Below, in pieces: positions 1-5,812 of a DNA stretch of 7,234 nucleotides. Source of the DNA: Verrucomicrobiota bacterium (GTDB lineage Bacteria; Verrucomicrobiota; Verrucomicrobiia; Limisphaerales; JADLHS01). The notes beneath the pieces were generated by a model. The model was not told the DNA's origin. It did not search any database and was given only the letters and a program-made list of their open reading frames with translations. The position numbers were made by a program, and so were the translations under genes. Within the stretch, counting starts at the first letter, position 1; the number at the start of each line of letters is the position of its first letter. The DNA is taken from contig SCTL01000954.1 in assembly GCA_004297495.1 (NCBI GenBank), positions 1 through 7,234 on the forward strand, in the 5' to 3' direction.

Positions 1-1104
1 CAATCCGGCGTCGAGCAGCGTCTTCATGAGCGGACGGATGCCGCCGATGGCGACGAGCGCGCTCATGCTGAACTTACCGCTGGGCTTGAGGTCGGCGAGC
101 ACAGGCACGCGTTTGCCGATGCGCGTGAAGTCGTCAATGGTCAGTTTCACCTTCGCGGCGTGCGCGATGGCGAGCAGGTGCAACACGGCGTTCGTCGAAC
201 CGCCGAGCGCGATGACGACGGTGATGGCGTTCTCGAACGCTTTCTTCGTGAGGATGTCGAGGGGCTTGATGCCTTGCTTCAACATGTTCACGACGGCCGC
301 ACCGGCGCGGCGGCAATCGTCGAGCTTCGCGGGCGAAATGGCATTTTGCGCGGAGCTGTTGGGCAGACTCATGCCGAGCGCTTCAATCGCGCTGGCCATG
401 GTGTTAGCGGTGTACATGCCGCCGCATGAACCCGCACCGGGAATCGCGCAGGATTCCACGGCGTGCAATTCCTCGTCGCTGATTTTGCCGGCGGCGTGCT
501 GGCCGATGGCTTCGAACACGGAGACGACGTCCAATTCTTTGGTAGTGGAGCGGGCATCTTGCCTGCGTGTTTCTGAATCTGGCAGGCTGGAAGCCTGCCC
601 CACTACTTGGGTCAGACAGCCGGGAAGAATCGTTCCGCCATAGACGAACACGGCTGGGCGATTCATGCGGGCGATGCAGATCATCGCGCCGGGCATGTTC
701 TTGTCGCAACCACCGATGGCCACGTAGCCGTCCATGCCGCCACAACCCACGACGGTTTCGATGGAGTCGGCGATGACCTCGCGCGAGACGAGCGAATACT
801 TCATGCCTTCGCTGCCCATCGAGATGCCGTCGGAGATGGTGATGGTGTTGAAGACGATCGCCTTGCCACCGCCGGCGTTCGCGCCCTTCTCGGCTTCGAG
901 CGCGAGTTTATCAATGTGCATGTTGCACGGCGTGACGTTGCTCCAGGTGGACGCGATGCCGATGATGGGCTTCTTGAAATCTTCCTCCGTAAAACCGACG
1001 GGATACAGCATGGCGCGCGCGGCAGCGCGTTCCGGTCCATCCACGAGGATGCTGGAGAAGGGGCGTAAATTGATCTGTTTGTTTGCTGACGATTTCTTTT
1101 TCAT
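1..1104 (-). CDS. ilvD: Dihydroxy-acid dehydratase, [2Fe-2S] type, 3'-truncated by the window edge, with in-frame repeat insertion
   Basis: Cytoplasmic Fe-S enzyme of isoleucine/valine (and pantothenate) synthesis that dehydrates 2,3-dihydroxy-3-methyl acids to 2-keto acids. From the ATG at 1104-1102 the frame is open for 368 codons to base 1; full-length family members have about 560-620 residues, so the C-terminal third or more lies outside. Family motifs seen: PIIGIAS (46-52), TPCNMH with Cys60, SDGISMG with Asp92, GGCDKNMPG with Cys133, Asp134 and Lys135, and GAGSCGGMYTANT with Cys227. Three cysteines indicate the [2Fe-2S] subgroup; E. coli-type enzymes lack the first. Cys60-Cys133 spacing is the usual 73, but Cys133-Cys227 is 94 instead of about 73, because residues 167-187 derive from a palindromic repeat (542-606). 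The frame is not interrupted, so the enzyme may still be functional. No clear Shine-Dalgarno lies before the start. It is the last visible gene of a minus-strand run, 77 bp after the dGTPase gene. Confidence 0.95.
   Translation of the reverse strand, partial: MKKKSSANKQINLRPFSSILVDGPERAAARAMLYPVGFTEEDFKKPIIGIASTWSNVTPCNMHIDKLALEAEKGANAGGGKAIVFNTITISDGISMGSEGMKYSLVSREVIADSIETVVGCGGMDGYVAIGGCDKNMPGAMICIARMNRPAVFVYGGTILPGCLTQVVGQASSLPDSETRRQDARSTTKELDVVSVFEAIGQHAAGKISDEELHAVESCAIPGAGSCGGMYTANTMASAIEALGMSLPNSSAQNAISPAKLDDCRRAGAAVVNMLKQGIKPLDILTKKAFENAITVVIALGGSTNAVLHLLAIAHAAKVKLTIDDFTRIGKRVPVLADLKPSGKFSMSALVAIGGIRPLMKTLLDAGL
542..606 (-). repeat. 65-bp palindromic repeat element inserted in frame within ilvD
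   Basis: The arms 542-567 and 581-606 are inverted copies matching at 20 of 26 positions, with ends GTAGTGG and CCACTAC and a 13-nt centre. Each arm also holds a smaller hairpin: GGCAGGCT/AGCCTGCC with a 3-nt loop (581-599), and GGCA/TGCC with a 3-nt loop (553-563). On the coding strand of ilvD it reads GQASSLPDSETRRQDA, a peptide I recognise as recurring in verrucomicrobial predicted proteins (recollection, not a search). The trinucleotide CAA flanks both ends on the minus strand and could be a short target duplication, but it is too short to prove this. There is no transposase, so if mobile it would be moved in trans. It resembles REP-type and Rickettsia palindromic elements in form only. 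Confidence 0.85.
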
Positions 1105-1181
1105 CGGACGGGCAGTGTTGCGGAAAAGGAGTCTTGGAGCAAGGCAGAGCAGGGGAAGCGTTGACCGGAGTCAAAATCAGT

Positions 1182-2333
1182 TCAGAGCTTCAAGCCGAAC
1201 AACCGCTGGTGTTCTTGCATCACGTAGCGATCGGTCATGCCGGCGAGGTAATCGCACACGGCGCGGTGCAGACCATCGCGGCGGATGCGCTTGCGGGCTT
1301 GCTCGCCGATCTCGCGCGGGTGGGCGACGTAGCATTTGAAAAGCTCGGCGAGGATGCGGACGGCGCGGGTGTTGGCTTCGTCCACTTGCGGACTGAAATA
1401 CAAATTGCGGTAAAGATATTTTCGGAGTTCCTGATTCAACTCGCGACGCTCGGTGCTGTATTGGACGAGGGATCGCGGATGCAGGCGGACTACATCGGCT
1501 GAATTCACTCCAGCTTTGCGGATGAGTTCCTCACTGTGTTCAACCACGTCGCGCACCTGCGCGTCGGTGATGGTGCGGATGGTGAAATAGCGGCGACACT
1601 CGTCGGGCAGCGTGCTGTGTTCGCGTTTCACAGCGCGCGCGGCTTCGGCCCAGACGCGGACGTGGCGCGTCAGTTCACGTTCGTCGAGCAAGCCGGCGTC
1701 GAGGCCGTCATCCAAGTCGTGGCTGTAGTAAGTGATCTCGTCGGCGAGATTCGCGACCTGGGCTTCGAGTGAGGAATTTTTCGCGTGAAAGTTTTTACGA
1801 CGGCTCGGATGAGCGGCGGGATCGAAATGTTTCACCAGACCTTCGCGCACTTCCCACGTGAGATTCAGGCCTGGAAAATCGGGATACTTCTGCTCGAGTT
1901 CCTCAACGATGCGCAGGCTGTGATGATTGTGCTCGAAACCGCCGTGGCCTTTCATGAGCCGGCTGAGTACGGTTTCGCCGCGATGGCCGAAAGGCGAATG
2001 GCCGAGGTCATGCGCGAGGGCGATGGCTTCCGTCAAATCTTCATTCAACTTCAGCGCGCGGGCGATGCCGCGGGCGATGGCGGCGACTTCCATCGTGTGC
2101 GTGAGCCGCGTGCGCAGATGATCGCCGGTGCCGTTGAGGAAGACTTGTGTTTTATATTCGAGCCGGCGAAAGGCGCGGGAGTGAATGACGCGGTCACGGT
2201 CACGTTGATATTCCGTGCGCCAGGCGGGAGAAGACTCGGCATAGCGACGACCGCGCGTGTCCGCGCTCATCTGCGCGTAGGGCGCGAGGGTCTGGCGTTC
2301 GATGCGTTCGAGTTCGTGTCGAGAGCGGGGCAT
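1182..2333 (-). CDS. dgt: dGTPase-like HD-domain deoxynucleoside triphosphate triphosphohydrolase
   Basis: A 383-residue cytoplasmic metal-dependent hydrolase expected to cleave dNTPs to deoxynucleoside plus triphosphate, helping to control dNTP pools. The HD metal site is complete: His79 in RLTHTMEV, His108-Asp109 in ALAHDLGHSPFGHRGE, and a distal Asp198 in NLADEITYYSHDLDDGL. The N-terminal stretch with RDRDRVIHSRAFRRLEYKTQVF (residues about 44-65) and the FEHNHHS segment (133-139) are typical of the shorter, type-2 'dGTPase-like' group rather than the longer E. coli Dgt. Length fits that group (roughly 370-450). The start at 2333 is the first ATG, 25 bp after the ispH stop, with no Shine-Dalgarno; the spacer is occupied by a heptad repeat. 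Family and fold are secure; true substrate preference (dGTP or all dNTPs) cannot be read from the sequence. Confidence 0.93.
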   Translation of the reverse strand: MPRSRHELERIERQTLAPYAQMSADTRGRRYAESSPAWRTEYQRDRDRVIHSRAFRRLEYKTQVFLNGTGDHLRTRLTHTMEVAAIARGIARALKLNEDLTEAIALAHDLGHSPFGHRGETVLSRLMKGHGGFEHNHHSLRIVEELEQKYPDFPGLNLTWEVREGLVKHFDPAAHPSRRKNFHAKNSSLEAQVANLADEITYYSHDLDDGLDAGLLDERELTRHVRVWAEAARAVKREHSTLPDECRRYFTIRTITDAQVRDVVEHSEELIRKAGVNSADVVRLHPRSLVQYSTERRELNQELRKYLYRNLYFSPQVDEANTRAVRILAELFKCYVAHPREIGEQARKRIRRDGLHRAVCDYLAGMTDRYVMQEHQRLFGLKL

Positions 2334-2341
2334 CGAAAGAA

Positions 2342-2362
2342 AAAGCTGAAAGCTGAAATCAG
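2342..2362. repeat. Short heptad tandem repeat in the ispH-dgt spacer
   Basis: Three consecutive 7-mers on the plus strand: AAAGCTG, AAAGCTG, AAATCAG. The third covers the stop codon of ispH (TGA on the minus strand, 2361-2359), and the array fills most of the 25-bp spacer where the ribosome-binding region of the dGTPase gene would be expected. Only two units are identical, so chance is not excluded. Confidence 0.5.
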
Positions 2363-3585
2363 TTTGCCAGCAGTGCCTGGACGGAAATGCCGCGGAGTTC
2401 GCAGAGCCGGCGGATGACGTCTTCGATCAAGTTGTTTGGGCAGCTTGCGCCGGCGGTGATGCCGACGGTGATTTTGCCGGCGGGCAGCCAGTTCTCGGTT
2501 TCGACTTCCTGCTTCTTGTGCTGGTCGTAGTGGACGATGAGTTTGTCCGAAACCATTTTGGCGGCGTTCTTGACGAAGTAGGTGGCGAGTTTAGCTTCGC
2601 CCATCTCGGCGAGGTGCGAGGTGTTGGAGGAATTATAGCCGCCGATGACAAGAAGCAAGTTCATCGGCTCGTGGAGCAATTTGCCGAGGGCGTCCTGACG
2701 GTCTTGCGTGGCACCGCAGATCGTGTCGAAGAAACGGAAGTGTTGATCCAGCGCGGCTTCGCCGTATTTCTGGATCATCGCGGCGCGGAGGCGGCGTTGC
2801 ACGTCCTCGGTTTCGCCGCGGAGCATGGTGGTTTGGTTGGCGACGCCGATGGCTTGGAGATGTTGGTCGGGATCGAAACCTTCAGAGTAAGCGCCTTCAA
2901 ATTTTTTGAGGAACTCCGCCTTGTTGCCGCCGTGGAGAATGTAGTTACAGACGTAATCGGTTTCCGCGAGCGTGAAGACGACGAGGTAATGTCCGCCGCC
3001 GTAAGCGCGGGCTTGGGAACTGGTGGCTTTGGTTTCTTCGTGCCAGGCTTTGCCGTGAATGATGCTGGTGACGTGTTCGCGGGAATATTGACGGACCCGT
3101 TTCCAGACGCTCATCACGTCGCCACAAGTCGTGTCCACGAGGATGCAGCCCTTGTCCTCAAGCTTGCGGCGCGTGGCGACTTCAGTGCCGAAGGCGGGAA
3201 TGATGACGACGTCGTCCTGGCGAAGGAGACTTAACTCGTCGTCGGTCGGTTTGTTCGAAATGGTTTTGATGCCGAGGTTGCGAATCTGGTCGTTGACCTC
3301 GGGGTTATGAATGATTTCGCCGAGGAGATAAATGGGTTTCTCGGGCGGGAAGGATTTACGCGCGGCGTAGGCGAGGTCAATGGCGCGCTCGACGCCGTAG
3401 CAGAAGCCGAATTCCTTGGCGAGTTTGATGGTCAACCCGTCGGCCTGGAGGGCGAAGCCGTTGGCGCGGATGCGCTCGACGATTTCGCTGCGGTAATGGG
3501 AAAGCACCTGGGCCTGGACGGCTTCCATGATGTCCGGCCGGCGGAGATTGACTTTCTTGGGCGCTGCGGGCGCGGGAGTTGACAT
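2359..3585 (-). CDS. ispH: 4-hydroxy-3-methylbut-2-enyl diphosphate reductase, long plant/cyanobacterial-type
   Basis: Last enzyme of the MEP isoprenoid pathway; a cytoplasmic [4Fe-4S] protein that reduces HMBPP to IPP and DMAPP. At 408 residues it is longer than the E. coli enzyme (316) because of an N-terminal extension of about 50 residues and internal insertions. The three cluster cysteines are Cys62 (EFGFCYGVERAID), Cys154 (DTTCGDVMSVWKRV) and Cys290 (DTICGATQDRQDAL). Substrate-site residues are visible as His93 (EIIHNPEV), His182 and Glu184 (GKAWHEET), Thr252/253 (NQTTML), the NSSNTSHL segment (318-325) and GASCPNN (379-385). E. coli has His in SAHGV, but here the motif is PAFGTEV with Phe132, as in plant and cyanobacterial HDR. 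The start at 3585 is the first ATG and has no evident Shine-Dalgarno. It is probably the first gene of the minus-strand run with the dGTPase and ilvD genes. Confidence 0.96.
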   Translation of the reverse strand: MSTPAPAAPKKVNLRRPDIMEAVQAQVLSHYRSEIVERIRANGFALQADGLTIKLAKEFGFCYGVERAIDLAYAARKSFPPEKPIYLLGEIIHNPEVNDQIRNLGIKTISNKPTDDELSLLRQDDVVIIPAFGTEVATRRKLEDKGCILVDTTCGDVMSVWKRVRQYSREHVTSIIHGKAWHEETKATSSQARAYGGGHYLVVFTLAETDYVCNYILHGGNKAEFLKKFEGAYSEGFDPDQHLQAIGVANQTTMLRGETEDVQRRLRAAMIQKYGEAALDQHFRFFDTICGATQDRQDALGKLLHEPMNLLLVIGGYNSSNTSHLAEMGEAKLATYFVKNAAKMVSDKLIVHYDQHKKQEVETENWLPAGKITVGITAGASCPNNLIEDVIRRLCELRGISVQALLAN

Positions 3586-3622
3586 AGCAGGGATAAGTTA
3601 GCAGGTGAGCGGGGGGCGTCGA

Positions 3623-3671
3623 GTCGGAAGTAGGAAGCCGGAGGGCAAAGGTCAGAGGGCAGAGATCAGAA
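3623..3671. repeat. Degenerate heptad tandem repeat, seven units
   Basis: Seven consecutive 7-mers fit a consensus close to GTCRGAR: GTCGGAA, GTAGGAA, GCCGGAG, GGCAAAG, GTCAGAG, GGCAGAG, ATCAGAA. Thus 49 bp have a clean 7-bp period in a purine-rich strand. The array sits in the divergent intergenic region between ispH and tRNA-Pro. Similar heptads (CTCTGAC/CTCTGCC on the other strand) are, to my recollection, frequent in intergenic DNA of Verrucomicrobiota; short tandem heptad (STRR) families are known from cyanobacteria. Confidence 0.75.
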
Positions 3672-3713
3672 GACCTGCGGGCGGTCCGCGCCGGTACTTT
3701 GACCTCTGCTCCC
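3656..3713. repeat. Imperfect inverted repeat linking the heptad array to an opposite-strand copy
   Basis: Bases 3698-3713 hold two heptads in the opposite orientation (TTTGACC, TCTGCTC). Their reverse complement aligns with 3656-3670 over about 12 of 15 positions (shared GCAGAG and TCA cores), separated by about 27 nt that include GGCG/CGCC. A stem-loop is possible in either transcript. There is no T-run, so I do not call it a terminator. Confidence 0.4.
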
Positions 3714-3759
3714 AATTTGTCATTGCGCGCGGGCGGCTTCATGGGATTATGGACGCAGT

Positions 3760-3836
3760 CGGAGCGTGGCTCAGCCTGGTAGAGCGCTTGGTTTGGGACC
3801 AAGATGTCGCAGGTTCAAATCCTGTCGCTCCGACCA
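3760..3836 (+). tRNA. tRNA-Pro (anticodon UGG)
   Basis: A complete 77-nt cloverleaf. The acceptor stem CGGAGCG (3760-3766) pairs perfectly with CGCTCCG (3826-3832), with discriminator A3833 and encoded CCA (3834-3836). The D stem is GCTC/GAGC (3769-3772, 3782-3785) with GG in the loop; the anticodon stem is CTTGG/CCAAG around loop TTTGGGA, giving TGG at 3794-3796; the T stem is GCAGG/CCTGT with one G-T pair around TTCAAAT. The C1-G72 pair and G37 after the anticodon are typical of bacterial tRNA-Pro. UGG can read all four proline codons. A T5 run (3837-3841) directly after CCA could help end transcription. Possible upstream promoter parts are TTGTCA (3717-3722) and GATTAT (3745-3750), but their spacing (22) is poor, so no promoter is called. 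Confidence 0.98.
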
Positions 3837-3886
3837 TTTTTACTGACTCCAGACCGGGGAAGAACCGGGTGGACAGGCGCGGAACT

Positions 3887-3913
3887 GGCCGATAGCTTGA
3901 TTGCTCGTCGGCC
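3887..3913 (+). other. GC-rich hairpin between tRNA-Pro and the DUF1573 gene
   Basis: GGCCGA (3887-3892) pairs with TCGGCC (3908-3913), and AGC (3894-3896) with GCT (3903-3905) across a small internal loop, closing a TTGATT hexaloop. It lies 50 nt beyond the tRNA and about 87 nt before the next start codon. It might be a weak or factor-dependent terminator or a 5' leader structure; with no following T-run the role is undecided. The rest of 3837-4000 shows no gene and no convincing promoter. Confidence 0.35.
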
Positions 3914-4000
3914 GGATTTCGGCAAGGCGCAGGGGAGTGATTGAACAAAGTCGGGCTGAGGGACATCCAATTGCCTGACAAAACCATGACAGAAGAAATT

Positions 4001-5098
4001 ATGAAAAGTTTGAAAGCAAGTGCGTGGACTTTGGTGTTGGCAGCGGGCGCGACGTTGAGCGCGTTTGGGGCAGAAGGCGGCGATGCGGCGACGACCAATG
4101 CTCCCGAGCCGCAGATTCAGTTTGCCGATCCGGATTATGACTTTGGCCGGATCAACTCCGGCGAATCGGTGAAACACACGTTCGTTTTCACGAATACGGG
4201 CAACGCGAAGCTTGAGATTTCAGCCGTGCATCCGTCCTGTGGCTGCACCACGGCGGGAGAATGGACGAAAGAAGTGGCGCCCGGCCAGACCGGCAGCATC
4301 CCCGTCCAGTTCAACAGCGGCAGCTACGGCGGAGTGGTTCATAAGACGGTGACGGTGACCTCCAATGCCAAGAACCAGCCTTCCATGGTGCTGCAATTGC
4401 ACGGCAATATTTGGAAAGCAGTGGACGTGAATCCGCAATACGCCGTTTTGCAAGTCAACAGCGAATCAGTGTCAAACAGTACCGTCAGCGTTCACGTGGT
4501 CAACAATACGGATCAACCCTTCACGCTGACCAACCCCGTTAGCAACAACAAGGGAATCGCCGCGGAGATCAAATCGGTCAAGGAAGACAAGGAATACGAA
4601 GTCGTCGTGCGGACAGTTCCACCGTTCGATCCGGCCAACACGCAAGGCTTGATCACCATGCAAAGCACCTTGAGCAATGCGCCGACGGTCACGGTCACTG
4701 TGCTCGTCATCATGCAGCCGTCCATCGTCGTTTCGCCGGACCGCGTCGTGTTGCCGGCGGGCAAGCTGGCGGAGCAAACCACGAGCACCGTGCTGATTCG
4801 CAATCAGCTCAAAGCGCCCTTGAAGCTGAGCGATGCGCAGTTGAATTCGAAGGCGGTAAAATTTGAAGTCAAGGAAACCGAACCCGGTGTGGCGTTCACG
4901 ATCAATTTCACTTTCCCGGCTGGCTTTGAATTCCCGGCCGAAGGCGGCTTGGAACTCACCGTTAAGACCAGCAATGAGCGGACGCCGCTGATCAAGATTC
5001 CTCTGAGCGCGGCGGCTGAGCACGCCGCCGCCGGGGCGCCAACCGTGACCTTGTCACCGCGCGCGCTCAGCACTCTGCCATCGCCGCAATCAAAGTAA
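4001..5098 (+). CDS. Secreted DUF1573 protein with three Ig-like domains
   Basis: A 365-residue protein with a signal peptide: Lys2/Lys5, a hydrophobic core at about 8-20, and likely cleavage after SAFG (residue 23). Residues about 38-136 form a clear DUF1573 domain: a DFGRINSGE start, FVFTNTGNAKLEI, then PSCGCTT with Cys80 and Cys82, and VAPGQTGSIPV. Two further beta-rich, Ig/ASH-like segments follow at about 140-237 and 241-335, without cysteines, then a Pro/Ser/Ala tail. The chosen ATG at 4001 gives a canonical signal peptide and has AGAAGAA just upstream; the in-frame ATG at 3986 (MTEEI) and a TTG at 3941 are less likely because they put acidic and polar residues before the signal. DUF1573 has no assigned biochemical function; it is common in Bacteroidota, Planctomycetota and Verrucomicrobiota. 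It is 45 bp upstream of the rhodanese gene and probably co-transcribed with it. Confidence 0.9.
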   Translation: MKSLKASAWTLVLAAGATLSAFGAEGGDAATTNAPEPQIQFADPDYDFGRINSGESVKHTFVFTNTGNAKLEISAVHPSCGCTTAGEWTKEVAPGQTGSIPVQFNSGSYGGVVHKTVTVTSNAKNQPSMVLQLHGNIWKAVDVNPQYAVLQVNSESVSNSTVSVHVVNNTDQPFTLTNPVSNNKGIAAEIKSVKEDKEYEVVVRTVPPFDPANTQGLITMQSTLSNAPTVTVTVLVIMQPSIVVSPDRVVLPAGKLAEQTTSTVLIRNQLKAPLKLSDAQLNSKAVKFEVKETEPGVAFTINFTFPAGFEFPAEGGLELTVKTSNERTPLIKIPLSAAAEHAAAGAPTVTLSPRALSTLPSPQSK

Positions 5099-5143
5099 AC
5101 ATTCCACCCAAGCCGGCGGGATTCGTGTTGCGCGGCGGGATTC

Positions 5144-5812
5144 ATGACCACGCAAAATCCATCGGGCTCTCGGGCCGCGCGGGCCAAGGCCGTTGCGGCT
5201 GAAGTCGGCGTCATCCTGGTGGCCGGGTGTCTGTTCGCATTCGCGGCGAACTTGATTTCCAAACGTGGCTTGAACCTGACGCGCGATTATTTTCCCGGCG
5301 CAACGACTCTGACGAAATCAGAGACATTGCCCGGGACAAATCTTAATTCACTTCCCGCCGCCAAGCCCGCTGCCGCGACGAACGCGCCGACGGATGAAAC
5401 TCTTCGTCGCCTGGCGGCTCACGGACTTACGGCGTGCGATCAAGTTGAGGCGGAGAAATACTTTCAGCAAGCGAAGCTCGGCGACGGGCGCGTGATTTTT
5501 CTGGATGACCGCGATGACGAGCATTACGCGGCGGGACACATTCCGGGGGCGTATCAGTTCTATCATTACCGAGCGGAACAATTCCTCCAAACCGTTCTGC
5601 CGGCGTGCCTGCCAGCGGAGAAGGTGATCGTGTATTGCAACGGGGGGACGTGTGACGACAGCGAGAACGCGGCCTTGATGCTTCGTGGGCTGGGCGTGGC
5701 GAACGAAAAGCTCGTGATTTACATCGGCGGGATTCACGAATGGGAATCGAGCGGCCAGCCCAGGGAAACCGGCGAGCGCAACAGCGGGCGGCTGATTCAA
5801 GGGACGAAATGA
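5144..5812 (+). CDS. Membrane-anchored rhodanese-like protein with CxxxxC active loop
   Basis: A 222-residue protein. After a basic N-terminus (SRAARAK), residues about 19-39 form one membrane helix, so the rest should face the periplasm. A low-complexity Ala/Pro/Thr linker (about 55-85) leads to a rhodanese domain at about 95-205: VIFLDDRDDEHYAAGHIPGA (117-136, the usual D-x-R..-x-GHIPGA signature), then VIVYCNGGTCDDS with the candidate catalytic Cys165, and a C-terminal YIGGIHEW (193-200; compare the usual GG-x-x-W ending). In standard rhodaneses the loop is C-x4-R; here that Arg position is Cys170, giving a cysteine pair five apart. Persulfide transfer or thiol-disulfide chemistry are both possible; the substrate is unknown. 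The stop codon overlaps the next gene's start as ATGA, implying translational coupling. No clear Shine-Dalgarno precedes the ATG. Confidence 0.9.
   Translation: MTTQNPSGSRAARAKAVAAEVGVILVAGCLFAFAANLISKRGLNLTRDYFPGATTLTKSETLPGTNLNSLPAAKPAAATNAPTDETLRRLAAHGLTACDQVEAEKYFQQAKLGDGRVIFLDDRDDEHYAAGHIPGAYQFYHYRAEQFLQTVLPACLPAEKVIVYCNGGTCDDSENAALMLRGLGVANEKLVIYIGGIHEWESSGQPRETGERNSGRLIQGTK

Noticed and set aside
542..606. Frameshift or pseudogene explanation for the odd ilvD segment
   Set aside because: Codon-by-codon reading on the minus strand shows one uninterrupted frame from 1104 to base 1, with family motifs on both sides of the insertion.
542..606. Rho-independent terminator
   Set aside because: The palindrome lies within a coding frame, is not followed by a T-run, and has the structure of a repeat element.
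26..643. Plus-strand 205-codon frame opposite ilvD
   Set aside because: Antisense to a clear ilvD with conserved motifs; its length is a by-product of GC-rich codon use.
1161..1174. Small hairpin TTGAC/GTCAA in the dgt-ilvD spacer as terminator
   Set aside because: Only 5 bp of stem and no T-run on the downstream side of the minus strand.
1785..2417. Plus-strand 210-codon frame opposite the dGTPase gene
   Set aside because: Antisense to a gene with an intact HD site; no recognisable domain.
2518..3234. Plus-strand 238-codon frame opposite ispH
   Set aside because: Antisense to ispH, whose Fe-S cysteines and active-site motifs are all present; the valine/glycine-rich translation looks like a shadow.
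3699..3727. Promoter TTGACC (3699-3704) for tRNA-Pro
   Set aside because: At 17-bp spacing the -10 position reads ATTGCG, a poor match; the TTGACC is also part of the inverted heptad unit.
3377..3802. Minus-strand frame with SSDLCPLTFALRLPTSDS
   Set aside because: The peptide is the translation of the heptad repeat plus out-of-frame ispH sequence; no protein family features.
3605..3895. Plus-strand open frame of 96 codons with the peptide VAGSNPVAPT
   Set aside because: It runs straight through tRNA-Pro; this peptide is the familiar false translation of a tRNA T-arm and acceptor stem.
3739..4098. Minus-strand open frame of 119 codons with GATGFEPATSW
   Set aside because: It is the antisense translation of the tRNA and of the DUF1573 signal-peptide region; a known spurious annotation pattern.
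4472..5023. Minus-strand 183-codon frame opposite the DUF1573 gene
   Set aside because: Arg-rich antisense translation with no domain; the sense strand encodes a signal peptide and DUF1573.
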